Origin: JAJNBA01 sp035696925
GTDB lineage: Bacteria > Actinomycetota > UBA4738 > HRBIN12
Assembly (NCBI GenBank): GCA_035696925.1
Contig: DASSDW010000065.1
Coordinates: 1-20,718 of the forward strand
Direction: 5' to 3'
DNA: 20,718 nucleotides
This document shows positions 1 to 8,123 of the stretch, one piece after another; positions within the stretch are counted from its first letter, which is position 1; every line of letters starts with the position of its first letter. The notes beneath the pieces were generated by a model. The model was not told where the DNA came from, ran no database searches, and was given only the letters and a program-made list of their open reading frames with translations. Made by a program: the position numbers and the translations under genes.

Positions 1-949
<949 letters not shown>

Positions 950-1213
950 GATCGATCGGAACCGACGGATCGGTTCCGTTCGACTTGATGGAGGTTCGGC
1001 CCTCCGAACGAGGCACTCGCTCGCAGGGCCTTTCCCCGCCAGACGTCTCCGTCTGGACGGATGAAGCGTGCCACCCTTCCCGAGGCACGGCGAACCGTGC
1101 CGATGTGAACGATGGCAAGCATCGGCTCTTTGACACGCTGTTCAGTTCTCAAGGTGCGGCCAGACGCGAAGTCCCTGGTCAGAGCGTTGGACACCCTCGG
1201 GGAACCGCGCCGG
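950..1213 (-). other. 16S rRNA leader with processing/antitermination-type structure
   Basis: About 264 bases between the predicted transcription start and the mature 16S end, with no gene. It carries the motif TTGAGAACTGAACAGCGTG (minus strand, from 1152 downward), typical of actinobacterial rRNA leaders. Several clear inverted repeats would fold in the RNA: an 8-bp stem with a 4-base loop at 958-977, just before the mature 5' end; TTCGG/CCGAA at 995-1008; CCAGAC/GTCTGG at 1039-1056; a perfect 7-bp stem with a UUCG loop at 1084-1101; and a 7-bp stem pairing 1099-1105 with 1120-1126. The last two share bases 1099-1101, so they cannot form together in full. Roles in RNase III processing or antitermination are inferred. 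Confidence 0.7.
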
Positions 1214-1219
1214 ATGGGT

Positions 1220-1247
1220 AGGATAGCAGTCCCGGTCTCTCCGTCAA
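1220..1247 (-). promoter_or_regulatory. rRNA operon promoter (-35 TTGACG, extended -10 TGCTATCCT)
   Basis: On the minus strand a TTGACG -35 element (1242-1247) is separated by 16 bases from a TATCCT -10 box (1220-1225), which is preceded by the extended -10 TGn (TGC). This is the most complete sigma-70-type promoter in the window and it faces the 16S gene. Transcription would start near 1213. It lies 35 bases beyond the tyrS stop, with no convincing intrinsic terminator between. Confidence 0.75.
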
Positions 1248-1281
1248 CCGAGCGTATGGGCTCGAACCGCCGTTCGGAGGG

Positions 1282-2544
1282 TTACCTCGGAGAGGAACCC
1301 CCCTCCGTCTCCACGCCGTCGAGCCGCGCGAACTTCCGACGACCGACCTGCCAGATCGACCCGGCCAGCTGACCCGGCGGGGGTCCCTCGACCCGGATGT
1401 CTTCGGCGGGCACGGGCTCCCCGTCCATCCGGACCCCGCCCTGGGCCTGCAGCCGCCGCGCCTCGGACCGGCTCGCCACGAGGCCCAGCGCCTCGAGGAG
1501 CGCGGGTACGTAGACGACCGAGGCCGCACCGTCGGCGGGTCCGAAGAGCGCCGCGGGCACGGTCACACCGGGAACCTCCTCGGGCAGCTCGCGCTGGCGG
1601 TGGACGAGGTCGAAGCGCTGCTCTGCGGCGGTCCCCTCGCCGGGCCCGTGGTACAGGCCGACGACCTCCCGAGCGAGCCGGCGCTTCGCATCGTTCGCGC
1701 CCACCGATCCTTCCGCCAACCCCCGCTCGACGGCATCGACCTCGGCCGGATCGAGCGGCGTGCAGAGCCGGAGGAACTTCGCGATCAGCCCGTCCGGGAT
1801 CCGCATCAGCTTGCCGAACATCTCGTCGGGCGGCTCGGTGAGCCCGATGTAGTTGTCGAGCGACTTCGACATCTTACGGATGCCGTCGGTGCCCTCGAGC
1901 AGCGGGAGGGTCAACACCACCTGCGGCTCCTGCCCGTACGCTCGCTGCACCTCACGACCCATCAGCAGGTTGAACGTCTGGTCGGTGCCGCCCAGCTCGA
2001 CGTCCGCTCGAATCGCGACCGAGTCGTAGCCTTGCAGGAGCGGATAAAGGAGCTCCACCACGCTGATGGGTCGCTCCTCCGTGTAGCGCTCCCGGAAGTC
2101 CTCTCGCTCGAGCATCTGCGCGAGCGTCGCGGTCGCGGCCAACCGGATCACCTCCGCGGTGTCCAACTCCGCCAGCCACTCCGCGTTGCCGTGGATCTCC
2201 GCGGCGTCCACGTCGAGGACCTTGCCGGCCTGGGCGAAGTACGTGGCCGCGTTCGCCCGGATCTCGTCCTCCGTCAGCATCGGACGGGTCTCGGACTGGC
2301 CCGACGGATCTCCGATCCGAGCGGTGAAGTCCCCGATGATGAGCACCGCGACATGTCCCGCGTCCTGGAACTGCCGCAGCTTCCGGAGGACGACGGCGTG
2401 TCCCAGCGTGAGGTCGGGGCGGCTGGGATCCACGCCGAGCTTCACGCGAAGCGGTCGGCCCGCCGCGAGCCGATGCTCGAGACCACCCGTCGGGACGAGG
2501 TCGACGCTGCCGCTGGCGAGCGTCGTCAGCACGTCGGCGGCCAT
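1282..2544 (-). CDS. tyrS: Tyrosyl-tRNA synthetase
   Basis: Cytosolic class I aminoacyl-tRNA synthetase that charges tRNA-Tyr with tyrosine using ATP. The protein is 420 residues, the normal family length. The HIGH signature appears as TLGH (residues 46-49) in the context DLTLGHAVVLRKLRQF. The tyrosine-binding region is recognisable around GTDQTFNLLMGR (about 186-197), and the second signature KMSKS is at 224-228. The C-terminal part (about 345-410) looks like an S4-type tRNA-binding domain. The DLxLGHxVxLxKxRQFQ pattern resembles the TyrZ-like subgroup rather than the E. coli TyrS type (inference from memory). An in-frame TAG five codons upstream excludes a longer protein. No Shine-Dalgarno lies at the right distance; instead a TAGCAT -10 box ends nine bases before the ATG, so the mRNA is probably leaderless. 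No T-box leader is seen. The 16S gene lies downstream on the same strand. Confidence 0.96.
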   Translation of the reverse strand: MAADVLTTLASGSVDLVPTGGLEHRLAAGRPLRVKLGVDPSRPDLTLGHAVVLRKLRQFQDAGHVAVLIIGDFTARIGDPSGQSETRPMLTEDEIRANAATYFAQAGKVLDVDAAEIHGNAEWLAELDTAEVIRLAATATLAQMLEREDFRERYTEERPISVVELLYPLLQGYDSVAIRADVELGGTDQTFNLLMGREVQRAYGQEPQVVLTLPLLEGTDGIRKMSKSLDNYIGLTEPPDEMFGKLMRIPDGLIAKFLRLCTPLDPAEVDAVERGLAEGSVGANDAKRRLAREVVGLYHGPGEGTAAEQRFDLVHRQRELPEEVPGVTVPAALFGPADGAASVVYVPALLEALGLVASRSEARRLQAQGGVRMDGEPVPAEDIRVEGPPPGQLAGSIWQVGRRKFARLDGVETEGGSSPR

Positions 2545-2553
2545 GGCGCGGCG

Positions 2554-2559
2554 ATGCTA
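2554..2559 (-). promoter_or_regulatory. -10 box TAGCAT of a leaderless tyrS promoter
   Basis: TAGCAT fits TANNNT and ends nine bases before the tyrS ATG (2544), so transcription should begin at or within a few bases of the start codon. No convincing -35 is seen. A GGGGAGG run further upstream is too far (about 18 bases) to act as a normal ribosome binding site. Confidence 0.55.
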
Positions 2560-2592
2560 CCGCACCTCCCCGATCCGCCCCAGGACGCGGGG

Positions 2593-2598
2593 TACACT
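2593..2598 (+). promoter_or_regulatory. -10 box TACACT of a leaderless PBP promoter
   Basis: TACACT ends eight bases before the ATG at 2607, which places the transcription start at or beside the A of the start codon. It lies back-to-back with the tyrS -10 box, 33 bases away, inside the 62-base divergent gap. No ribosome binding site precedes the ATG. Confidence 0.6.
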
Positions 2599-2606
2599 CG
2601 CCCGCG

Positions 2607-4850
2607 ATGACCCGCCGGCACTTCCCCCTGGCGGCCTTCACGGCAGCCTGCGCTGTGTTCTCTGCTGCGTGCGGCGTCCACCTGGAGGACGTCCCCCGAC
2701 GCGAGCTCGCGCAGACGTCGTTCGTGTACGCGGCCGACGACAGCGTGATCACGCAGCTGCACGCCGTCGAGGATCGCGTGGTCCTGCCCTCGTCACAGAT
2801 CCCGTCCTGGATCCGGGATGCGGCGGTCGCGATCGAGGACCGGCGCTTCTACCAACACCACGGGATCGACGGGCGAGCGATCCTCCGCGCGTCCTACGTG
2901 AACCTCCGGGACGGGAGCATCGAGGAGGGCGGCTCGACGATCACGCAGCAGCTGGTGAAGAACCTCTACACCGGGGGCGAACGCACGCTCGCCCGCAAGC
3001 TGAGCGAGGCTTCGCTCGCCTGGCAGCTCGAGGATCGCCTGTCCAAGGAGGAGATCCTCACGCGGTACCTGAACACGGTGTACTTCGGGCAGGGCGCCTA
3101 CGGTGTCCAGGCGGCGGCCCGGACGTTCTTCGGCGTCGACGCCGTCGACCTCAACCTGGCTCGGTCCGCCCTGCTCGCCGGACTGATCACGAGTCCCGGG
3201 CACTTCGACCCGTACGAGTACCCCAGCCGGGCGAACGGGAGACGGCGCGTGGTGCTCCGCCTGATGCACGAGTTCGGGATGATCACGGAGACACAACGTC
3301 GTCACGCCGGCAGAGGGCCGATCCGTCTCCACCCGGTGACGACGTACGGCCGCTACGACTATCCGTACTTCATCGACTACCTGAAGGAGTGGTTCCTGAC
3401 GAACCCCGCCTTCGGCGACACGCGTGAGGACCGGTACAGGCTCCTATTCACCGGCGGCCTCCAGATCCACACGACCCTCCAGCCCGCCGTGCAGTCCGCC
3501 GCCCAGCGCGCCGTCGATTCGGTGCTCTCCTATCCGGACGACCCCTCCGCCGCCGTGACCGTCGTGGATCCTCGCAACGGCTTCGTGCTGGCGATGGTCG
3601 GTGGCGACCAACGCGACTACTGGCGGGATCGTGACGCGGGTCGCGTGAACCTGGCGACGGCGATGGGCGGGACGGGGCGGCAGTCGGGCTCATCGTTCAA
3701 ACCGTTCGCGCTCGTAGCGGCCCTCGAGGCCGGCCTGTCGCCGTCGGAGACGTTCCCCGCCCCCTCGACGCTCCAGCTGGCCCTCGAGACCGGCGAGGTC
3801 TGGGACGTCACGAACGCGGAGGGAGCGGGCTACGGATCGATGACGCTCCGCTCGGCGACGATCCACTCGGTGAACACCGTGTACGCGCAGCTGATCGACC
3901 GGCTCGGTCCCACCACCGTCGTGGAGGTGGCCGAGCGGATGGGGATCCGCTGCTGCCGCCGCGTGAGCAACCCCCGCGGTCGGTTGGAGCCGTATCTCTC
4001 GGCGGTCCTCGGAACGAACGAGGTCAACACGCTCGAGATGGCAACCGCGTACGGCACCCTGGCGACGGGCGGCGTCCGGTCCCGGCCGGTCCCCGTGTCC
4101 CGCGTCACCGACGCACGCGGCACGGTGCTGTGGTCGGCGAACGCCACCGGCGATCGGGTCCTCGATCCACAGATCGCATCGGTCGCCAACGAGATCCTGA
4201 ACGAGGCCGTCCTGTACGGCACCGGCACCGCGGCGAACATCGGCAGGCCGCAGATCGGCAAGACCGGCACCGCGATGGACCACAACGACGCCTGGTACGT
4301 GGGTGCGGTGCCGCAGATGGTGGCGGCCGTGTGGGTCGGGTTCCCTCAGGGGCGGATCCGGATGGAACCGCCGAGGACCAGGATCACCGTCTTCGGGGGA
4401 ACGTGGCCCGCGCAGATCTGGCGGCTGCTGATGCTGGAGGCGACCGCCGGCCTGCCGGCGATGACGTTCCCGAACCCCGAGGTGGGGTTCGTCTCCGTCT
4501 CCGTGGATGCCTCGCAGACCCCCAACTGCCTGCCGAACCCGTTCACGCTGCCCCAGAACATCGAGACGTTGCAGTTCATCGAAGGAACGGAGCCGACGGA
4601 GATGTGCACGTCGCCGTCGTCGCTGCAGGAGGTGCTCGTCCCGTCCACGGTCGGTTCCTCGGAGTCGATCGCCATCGAAGGCCTCACCCAGGCCGGCTTC
4701 TACGTCGAGGTGAAGACGGCGCCCTCGACGCAGCCGAAGGGCACGGTGATCGCGCAGGTTCCATCGGCGGGCACCGAGGCCTTCCAGACGAGCACCGTGA
4801 CGATCACGGTGTCATCGACCGTGCCCGAGGGGTCCGCCGCTTCGCCGTAG
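2607..4850 (+). CDS. Bifunctional penicillin-binding protein (GT51 transglycosylase, transpeptidase, PASTA)
   Basis: Extracytoplasmic class A PBP that polymerises lipid II and cross-links the peptides of peptidoglycan; 747 residues. The GT51 domain (about 60-240) has EDRRFYQHHG with catalytic Glu77, GGSTITQQLVKN (108-119) and the RKLSEASLAWQLE/YFGQGAYG segments. The penicillin-binding domain (about 280-615) has SxxK as SSFK (Ser362, Lys365), SVN (421-423) and KTG (552-554), so both activities look intact. The C-terminal 676-736 segment resembles one PASTA repeat. The N-terminus (residues 6-21) is hydrophobic but ends AFTAACAVFSAACG, which looks more like a lipoprotein signal with Cys22 than the usual single membrane helix. 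This is the only plus-strand gene. Its last 47 bases overlap mpg on the other strand. The ATG is supported by the -10 box eight bases upstream. Confidence 0.95.
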   Translation: MTRRHFPLAAFTAACAVFSAACGVHLEDVPRRELAQTSFVYAADDSVITQLHAVEDRVVLPSSQIPSWIRDAAVAIEDRRFYQHHGIDGRAILRASYVNLRDGSIEEGGSTITQQLVKNLYTGGERTLARKLSEASLAWQLEDRLSKEEILTRYLNTVYFGQGAYGVQAAARTFFGVDAVDLNLARSALLAGLITSPGHFDPYEYPSRANGRRRVVLRLMHEFGMITETQRRHAGRGPIRLHPVTTYGRYDYPYFIDYLKEWFLTNPAFGDTREDRYRLLFTGGLQIHTTLQPAVQSAAQRAVDSVLSYPDDPSAAVTVVDPRNGFVLAMVGGDQRDYWRDRDAGRVNLATAMGGTGRQSGSSFKPFALVAALEAGLSPSETFPAPSTLQLALETGEVWDVTNAEGAGYGSMTLRSATIHSVNTVYAQLIDRLGPTTVVEVAERMGIRCCRRVSNPRGRLEPYLSAVLGTNEVNTLEMATAYGTLATGGVRSRPVPVSRVTDARGTVLWSANATGDRVLDPQIASVANEILNEAVLYGTGTAANIGRPQIGKTGTAMDHNDAWYVGAVPQMVAAVWVGFPQGRIRMEPPRTRITVFGGTWPAQIWRLLMLEATAGLPAMTFPNPEVGFVSVSVDASQTPNCLPNPFTLPQNIETLQFIEGTEPTEMCTSPSSLQEVLVPSTVGSSESIAIEGLTQAGFYVEVKTAPSTQPKGTVIAQVPSAGTEAFQTSTVTITVSSTVPEGSAASP

Positions 4851-5436
4851 GCGGCCCCGGCCGTCCGCGCGACACGAACGGACTCCCGTCGAGCCAGTAG
4901 CGCCAGTGGCGGCTCGTCTCGTGCACACCCACGCGGGTCCCCGCAGCGATCGTTCCGACTCGCGAGGCCCTCTCGAGCCAGAGACCGTCCCCCGCGACCA
5001 GATCGGCCCCGTCGTCGCGTCGATCGACCGCGAGCGCCTGCGCGAGCCGGCCGGGTCCCGAGCACAGATCGAACCGTCCCTCCCGCCCTCGCCGGACGAC
5101 CATCTCGTCCTCGCCCTCCAAGGGCTCGGCGGCACGCAGGAGCACCGCGCTCCCCTCCGCAACGCCTCCGGTCACGACGTTCATGCAGTGATGCATGCCG
5201 TAGGTGAAGTACACGTACAGATGTCCGGGGGGACCGAACATCACGGCGTTGCGCGGCGTCTCGCCGCGGAACGCGTGGCTCGCGGGGTCGTCCGGCCCGT
5301 AGGCCTCGACCTCGACGATCCGCACGGAGGCACGCGACCCGTCGGGGAAGATGCGGACGAGCACGTGGCCCAGGAGATCCGGCGCGACCTCATGGGCCGC
5401 CCGTGCGTAGAACGATCGCGACAGGCGCCGGGTCAC
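4804..5436 (-). CDS. mpg: 3-methyladenine (alkylpurine) DNA glycosylase, AAG/Mpg family
   Basis: Base-excision-repair glycosylase that removes alkylated purines such as 3-methyladenine and hypoxanthine. The family core is clear: IVEVEAYGPDDPASHA contains the catalytic-Glu region, followed by FRGETPRNAVMFGPPG, YVYFTYGMHHCMNVV, VLLRAAEP and CSGPGRLAQAL. Starting at GTG 5436 gives 210 residues; that GTG overlaps the polX stop as GTGA, implying translational coupling. An upstream ATG at 5481 would add 15 residues inside polX and is less likely. The normal family ending (HWRYWLDGSPFVSR) is followed by a basic tail of about 20 residues that overlaps the 3' end of the convergent PBP gene. In Mycobacterium tuberculosis mpg sits beside tyrS (from memory); here only the PBP gene lies between them. 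Confidence 0.93.
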   Translation of the reverse strand: MTRRLSRSFYARAAHEVAPDLLGHVLVRIFPDGSRASVRIVEVEAYGPDDPASHAFRGETPRNAVMFGPPGHLYVYFTYGMHHCMNVVTGGVAEGSAVLLRAAEPLEGEDEMVVRRGREGRFDLCSGPGRLAQALAVDRRDDGADLVAGDGLWLERASRVGTIAAGTRVGVHETSRHWRYWLDGSPFVSRGRPGPPTAKRRTPRARSMTP

Positions 5437-7157
5437 GGGCGTCCCGCGGCGAGGAACCGCTGGAGCTTCTTGAGCGGCCACGCGTTGATCACGTCGTCCT
5501 TCGTGAGCCAGCCCCGCTGGGCCATGCCGACGCCGAACCGCCGATGGTCCAGATGCGGCACGGCGTGCGCGTCGGTGTTCACGGCGAACCGCACCCCGTG
5601 ACGACGCGCCCAGAGGACGTGCTCGTCGGAGAGATCGAGCCGATCGGGATGCGAGTTGAGTTCCATCGCCGTGCCGGTCCGGCCGGCGGCTTCGAACACG
5701 GCCTCGAGATCGAGGTCGACGGGCGGTCGCTTCCCGATCTGCCGCGTCGTGAGATGGCCGATGACGTCGACGTAGGGATTCTCGATCGCACGGATCACCC
5801 GGGCCGTCATCTCGTCGCGGGACTGTGTGAAGTGGGAGTGGACGGAGGCCACCGTGAGGTCGAAGCCCGCGAGGAACTCCCCGTCCCAGTCCACGTCGCC
5901 GTCGGGGTCGATGTTCAGCTCCGTGCCATGGAGCAACGTCATCGTAGGGTACGTCGCCCGCAGCTTCTCGATCCGGCGCCGCTGCGCCAGGATCTTCTCC
6001 TCGGTCATGCGCTGCATGTAGAGGTTGGGCGCGTGATCGGTGATCGCGAAATACGCGTAGCCGATCTCGGCGGCGCGGGCGACCATCTCCTCCAGGCTCG
6101 CGAGGCCGTCGGTCAGGTTCGTGTGGGTGTGGAGATCGCCCTTCAGCTGTCGCTCCGTCACCACGACGGGGAGCTCACCGGCGAGCGCCGCCTCGACCTC
6201 ACCTCGATCCTCGCGGAGAGTGGGTTCGACGTACTGCATCCCGAGGTGCTCGTACACGCTCTCCTCGGACTCGGCCGCGAGCAGATCGCCCGACTTCGCG
6301 TCGAACAACCCGTACTCGCTCAGCTTCAACCCCCGACGGACGGCCATCTCCCGGATCCGGATGTTGTGCGGCTTGGAGCCGGTGAAGTAGATCATCGCCG
6401 CCCCCCACGCCTCCTCCGGGATCACGCGGAGATCGATCTGGAGGCCGAGATCGGTCACGACGGAGGTCTTGGTGTCACCCTTCGCGACGACGCGGGCGAC
6501 CGAGGGGTGGCTCACGAACGCCTCCATCACGGGCGGGGCGTCGGATCCGGCCACGAGGAGATCCACATCGCCGATCGTTTCCTTCATGCGCCGGAGGGAT
6601 CCGGCGTACGCCGCGCGTCGGACCTCGGGCAGGGAGCCGAGGAGCTCGAGGAAGGTCTCCGCGACCCCGAGCGCGACATCGATCTTCACGCGCCCGCCGG
6701 CGGCCTGCATCTGCCGGATCCCTCGGGCGATGTTCTCCTGCGTCTTCGCCCCGAACCGCGGCAGCGCGGCGACGCGGTCCTGTTCGATCGCCGCCACGAG
6801 TTCGTCCACGGAGCCCACGCCGAGCTCCTGGTGGAGCACCATGGCCTTCTTCGGGCCGAGCCCGGGGATCGACATCAGGCCCCGGACACCGGGCGGGATC
6901 CGCTCCCGGAGCTCCTCGAGCTCGGCGAGCCCACCGGTGGTCAAGAACTCCTGGATCTTCTCGCCGATCGAGCGACCGACCGAGGGGACCTTCAGGATCT
7001 CGGGGAGATCTTTGCCCTCGAGGTCGACCGGATGGCCGCCGACGGCTCGCGCGGCCTTCTCGTAGGCGCGCGGCTTGTAGGGGTCCTCGAACAGGATCGA
7101 CAGCAGGTCGGCGTACTCGATGAGCATCGCCTCGATGGCGTCGTTCGCCCGGGGCAT
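5433..7157 (-). CDS. polX: DNA polymerase X family protein with PHP exonuclease domain
   Basis: Repair and gap-filling DNA polymerase of the bacterial/archaeal PolX type, 574 residues (usual about 570). Order: N-terminal helical and helix-hairpin-helix DNA-binding region (about 1-155, with VPSVGRSIGEKI and IPGLGPKKA); polymerase catalytic segment GSLRRMKETIGDVDLLV (186-202, metal Asp197 and Asp199) plus Asp242 in LQIDLRV; then a C-terminal PHP domain (about 335-570). The PHP metal residues are present: HTHTNLTDG from His343, ITDHAP (Asp374, His375), Glu413, SVHSHF (His440, His442), His468 and NTDAH (Asp529, His531), so 3'-5' exonuclease activity should be intact. The ATG lies four bases after the argF stop with GAGG just before it, so it is the second gene of argF-polX-mpg. 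Confidence 0.95.
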   Translation of the reverse strand: MPRANDAIEAMLIEYADLLSILFEDPYKPRAYEKAARAVGGHPVDLEGKDLPEILKVPSVGRSIGEKIQEFLTTGGLAELEELRERIPPGVRGLMSIPGLGPKKAMVLHQELGVGSVDELVAAIEQDRVAALPRFGAKTQENIARGIRQMQAAGGRVKIDVALGVAETFLELLGSLPEVRRAAYAGSLRRMKETIGDVDLLVAGSDAPPVMEAFVSHPSVARVVAKGDTKTSVVTDLGLQIDLRVIPEEAWGAAMIYFTGSKPHNIRIREMAVRRGLKLSEYGLFDAKSGDLLAAESEESVYEHLGMQYVEPTLREDRGEVEAALAGELPVVVTERQLKGDLHTHTNLTDGLASLEEMVARAAEIGYAYFAITDHAPNLYMQRMTEEKILAQRRRIEKLRATYPTMTLLHGTELNIDPDGDVDWDGEFLAGFDLTVASVHSHFTQSRDEMTARVIRAIENPYVDVIGHLTTRQIGKRPPVDLDLEAVFEAAGRTGTAMELNSHPDRLDLSDEHVLWARRHGVRFAVNTDAHAVPHLDHRRFGVGMAQRGWLTKDDVINAWPLKKLQRFLAAGRP

Positions 7158-7161
7158 CGCC

Positions 7162-8079
7162 TCAGGCTACGCCGAAGAGGCGGAGCAGCAGCGCCTTCTG
7201 CGTGTGGAGCCGGTTCTCGGCCTGGTCCCACACCACGGACCGCGGCCCGTCGATCACCTCGTCGGTGATCTCCTGCCCGCGGTGCGCGGGCAGGCAGTGG
7301 AGCACGATCACGTCGGGGTCCGCGAGGTCCACGAGCTTCTGACCCAGTTGGTAGCTCGGGAAGACGAGGGCGCGCTCATCCGCCTCGAGGTCCTGACCCA
7401 TGCTCGTCCAGACATCCGTCGACAGGACGTGCGCACCGATCGCCGCGCCCTCGGGATCGTGCGTGAGCTCGACGGAGCCACCTGTCTCGGCAGCGATCTC
7501 CTCGGCCCGGTGCACCACCTGGGGGATCGGCTCGAAGCCCGGTGGTGCCGCGACGCGGACGGCCATGCCGGCCTTCGTCCCGGCCAGGAGCAAGGAATGC
7601 GCGACGTTGTTCCCGTCCCCGAGGTAGGTCAGGACCCGTCCGTGGAGATCGCCGAGATGCTCACGGATCGTGAGGAGGTCGGCCAGCGCCTGGCACGGGT
7701 GCTCGAAGTCCGAGAGGGCGTTGATCACCGGGACCGTGGCGGTGGTGGAGAGGATCTCCAGCCGCTCCTGCTCGAAGGTACGGAGCACGATCGCGTCGAC
7801 GTAGCGTGACAGGACGCGACCGGTGTCCTGGATCGTCTCGCCGCGACCCAGCTGGAGCTCCGCCGAGGACAGCACCACGGCATGCGCGCCGAGCTGCTCG
7901 ACACCGACCTCGAACGAGACCCGCGTGCGGGTGGAGGGCTTCTCGAATATCAGCGCGATCGATCGGCCGACCAGCGCTTGGGCGTGCGCCCCCCGGTCCG
8001 CCTTCAGTGCCGCGGCGAGATCGAGGAGATCGGGGAGCTCGGCCGTGGAGAGGTCATCGACGCTGAGGTAGTGACGCAT
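7162..8079 (-). CDS. argF: Ornithine carbamoyltransferase
   Basis: Forms citrulline from ornithine and carbamoyl phosphate in arginine biosynthesis. It is 305 residues from ATG 8079. Family motifs are complete: carbamoyl-phosphate loop STRTR (49-53), HPCQ (127-130), GDGNNVAHS (154-162), TDVWTSMGQ (221-229) and the ornithine/catalytic HCLP (261-264). A start ten codons upstream (8109) is possible on reading frame alone, but it would lie over and upstream of a TAGACT -10 box that ends eight bases before the 8079 ATG; the MRHYLS start also fits the family. It heads the unit argF-polX-mpg. No other arginine gene is in the window, unlike the argCJBDFRGH cluster next to pheST in many actinobacteria. 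Confidence 0.95.
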   Translation of the reverse strand: MRHYLSVDDLSTAELPDLLDLAAALKADRGAHAQALVGRSIALIFEKPSTRTRVSFEVGVEQLGAHAVVLSSAELQLGRGETIQDTGRVLSRYVDAIVLRTFEQERLEILSTTATVPVINALSDFEHPCQALADLLTIREHLGDLHGRVLTYLGDGNNVAHSLLLAGTKAGMAVRVAAPPGFEPIPQVVHRAEEIAAETGGSVELTHDPEGAAIGAHVLSTDVWTSMGQDLEADERALVFPSYQLGQKLVDLADPDVIVLHCLPAHRGQEITDEVIDGPRSVVWDQAENRLHTQKALLLRLFGVA

Positions 8080-8087
8080 GACGCCCG

Positions 8088-8093
8088 AGTCTA
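8088..8093 (-). promoter_or_regulatory. -10 box TAGACT of a leaderless argF promoter
   Basis: TAGACT ends eight bases before the argF ATG (8079) in the 44-base gap after pheT. The same spacing is seen at the PBP gene. No clear -35 and no ARG-box operator were recognised by eye. Confidence 0.55.
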
Positions 8094-8123
8094 GTGGGAC
8101 CGCCGACACGGGGTGGTGCGACC

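Noticed and set aside
1121..1136. boxA-like GGCTCTTTGACA next to the conserved leader motif
   Set aside because: The boxA-like string is on the plus strand whereas the rRNA is transcribed from the minus strand, so it cannot act as boxA in this transcript.
1248..1281. Possible intrinsic terminator after tyrS
   Set aside because: Only a 5-bp stem (CGAAC/GTTCG) without a U-tract; too weak to call.
1600..2610. Long plus-strand frame opposite tyrS (336 codons)
   Set aside because: It mirrors tyrS in the antisense direction, has low-complexity Arg/His/Leu-rich composition and no recognisable domain; tyrS explains the constraint.
5403..7268. Long plus-strand frame opposite polX (621 codons)
   Set aside because: PolX on the minus strand is complete with all catalytic motifs; the plus frame is the usual GC-driven antisense shadow.
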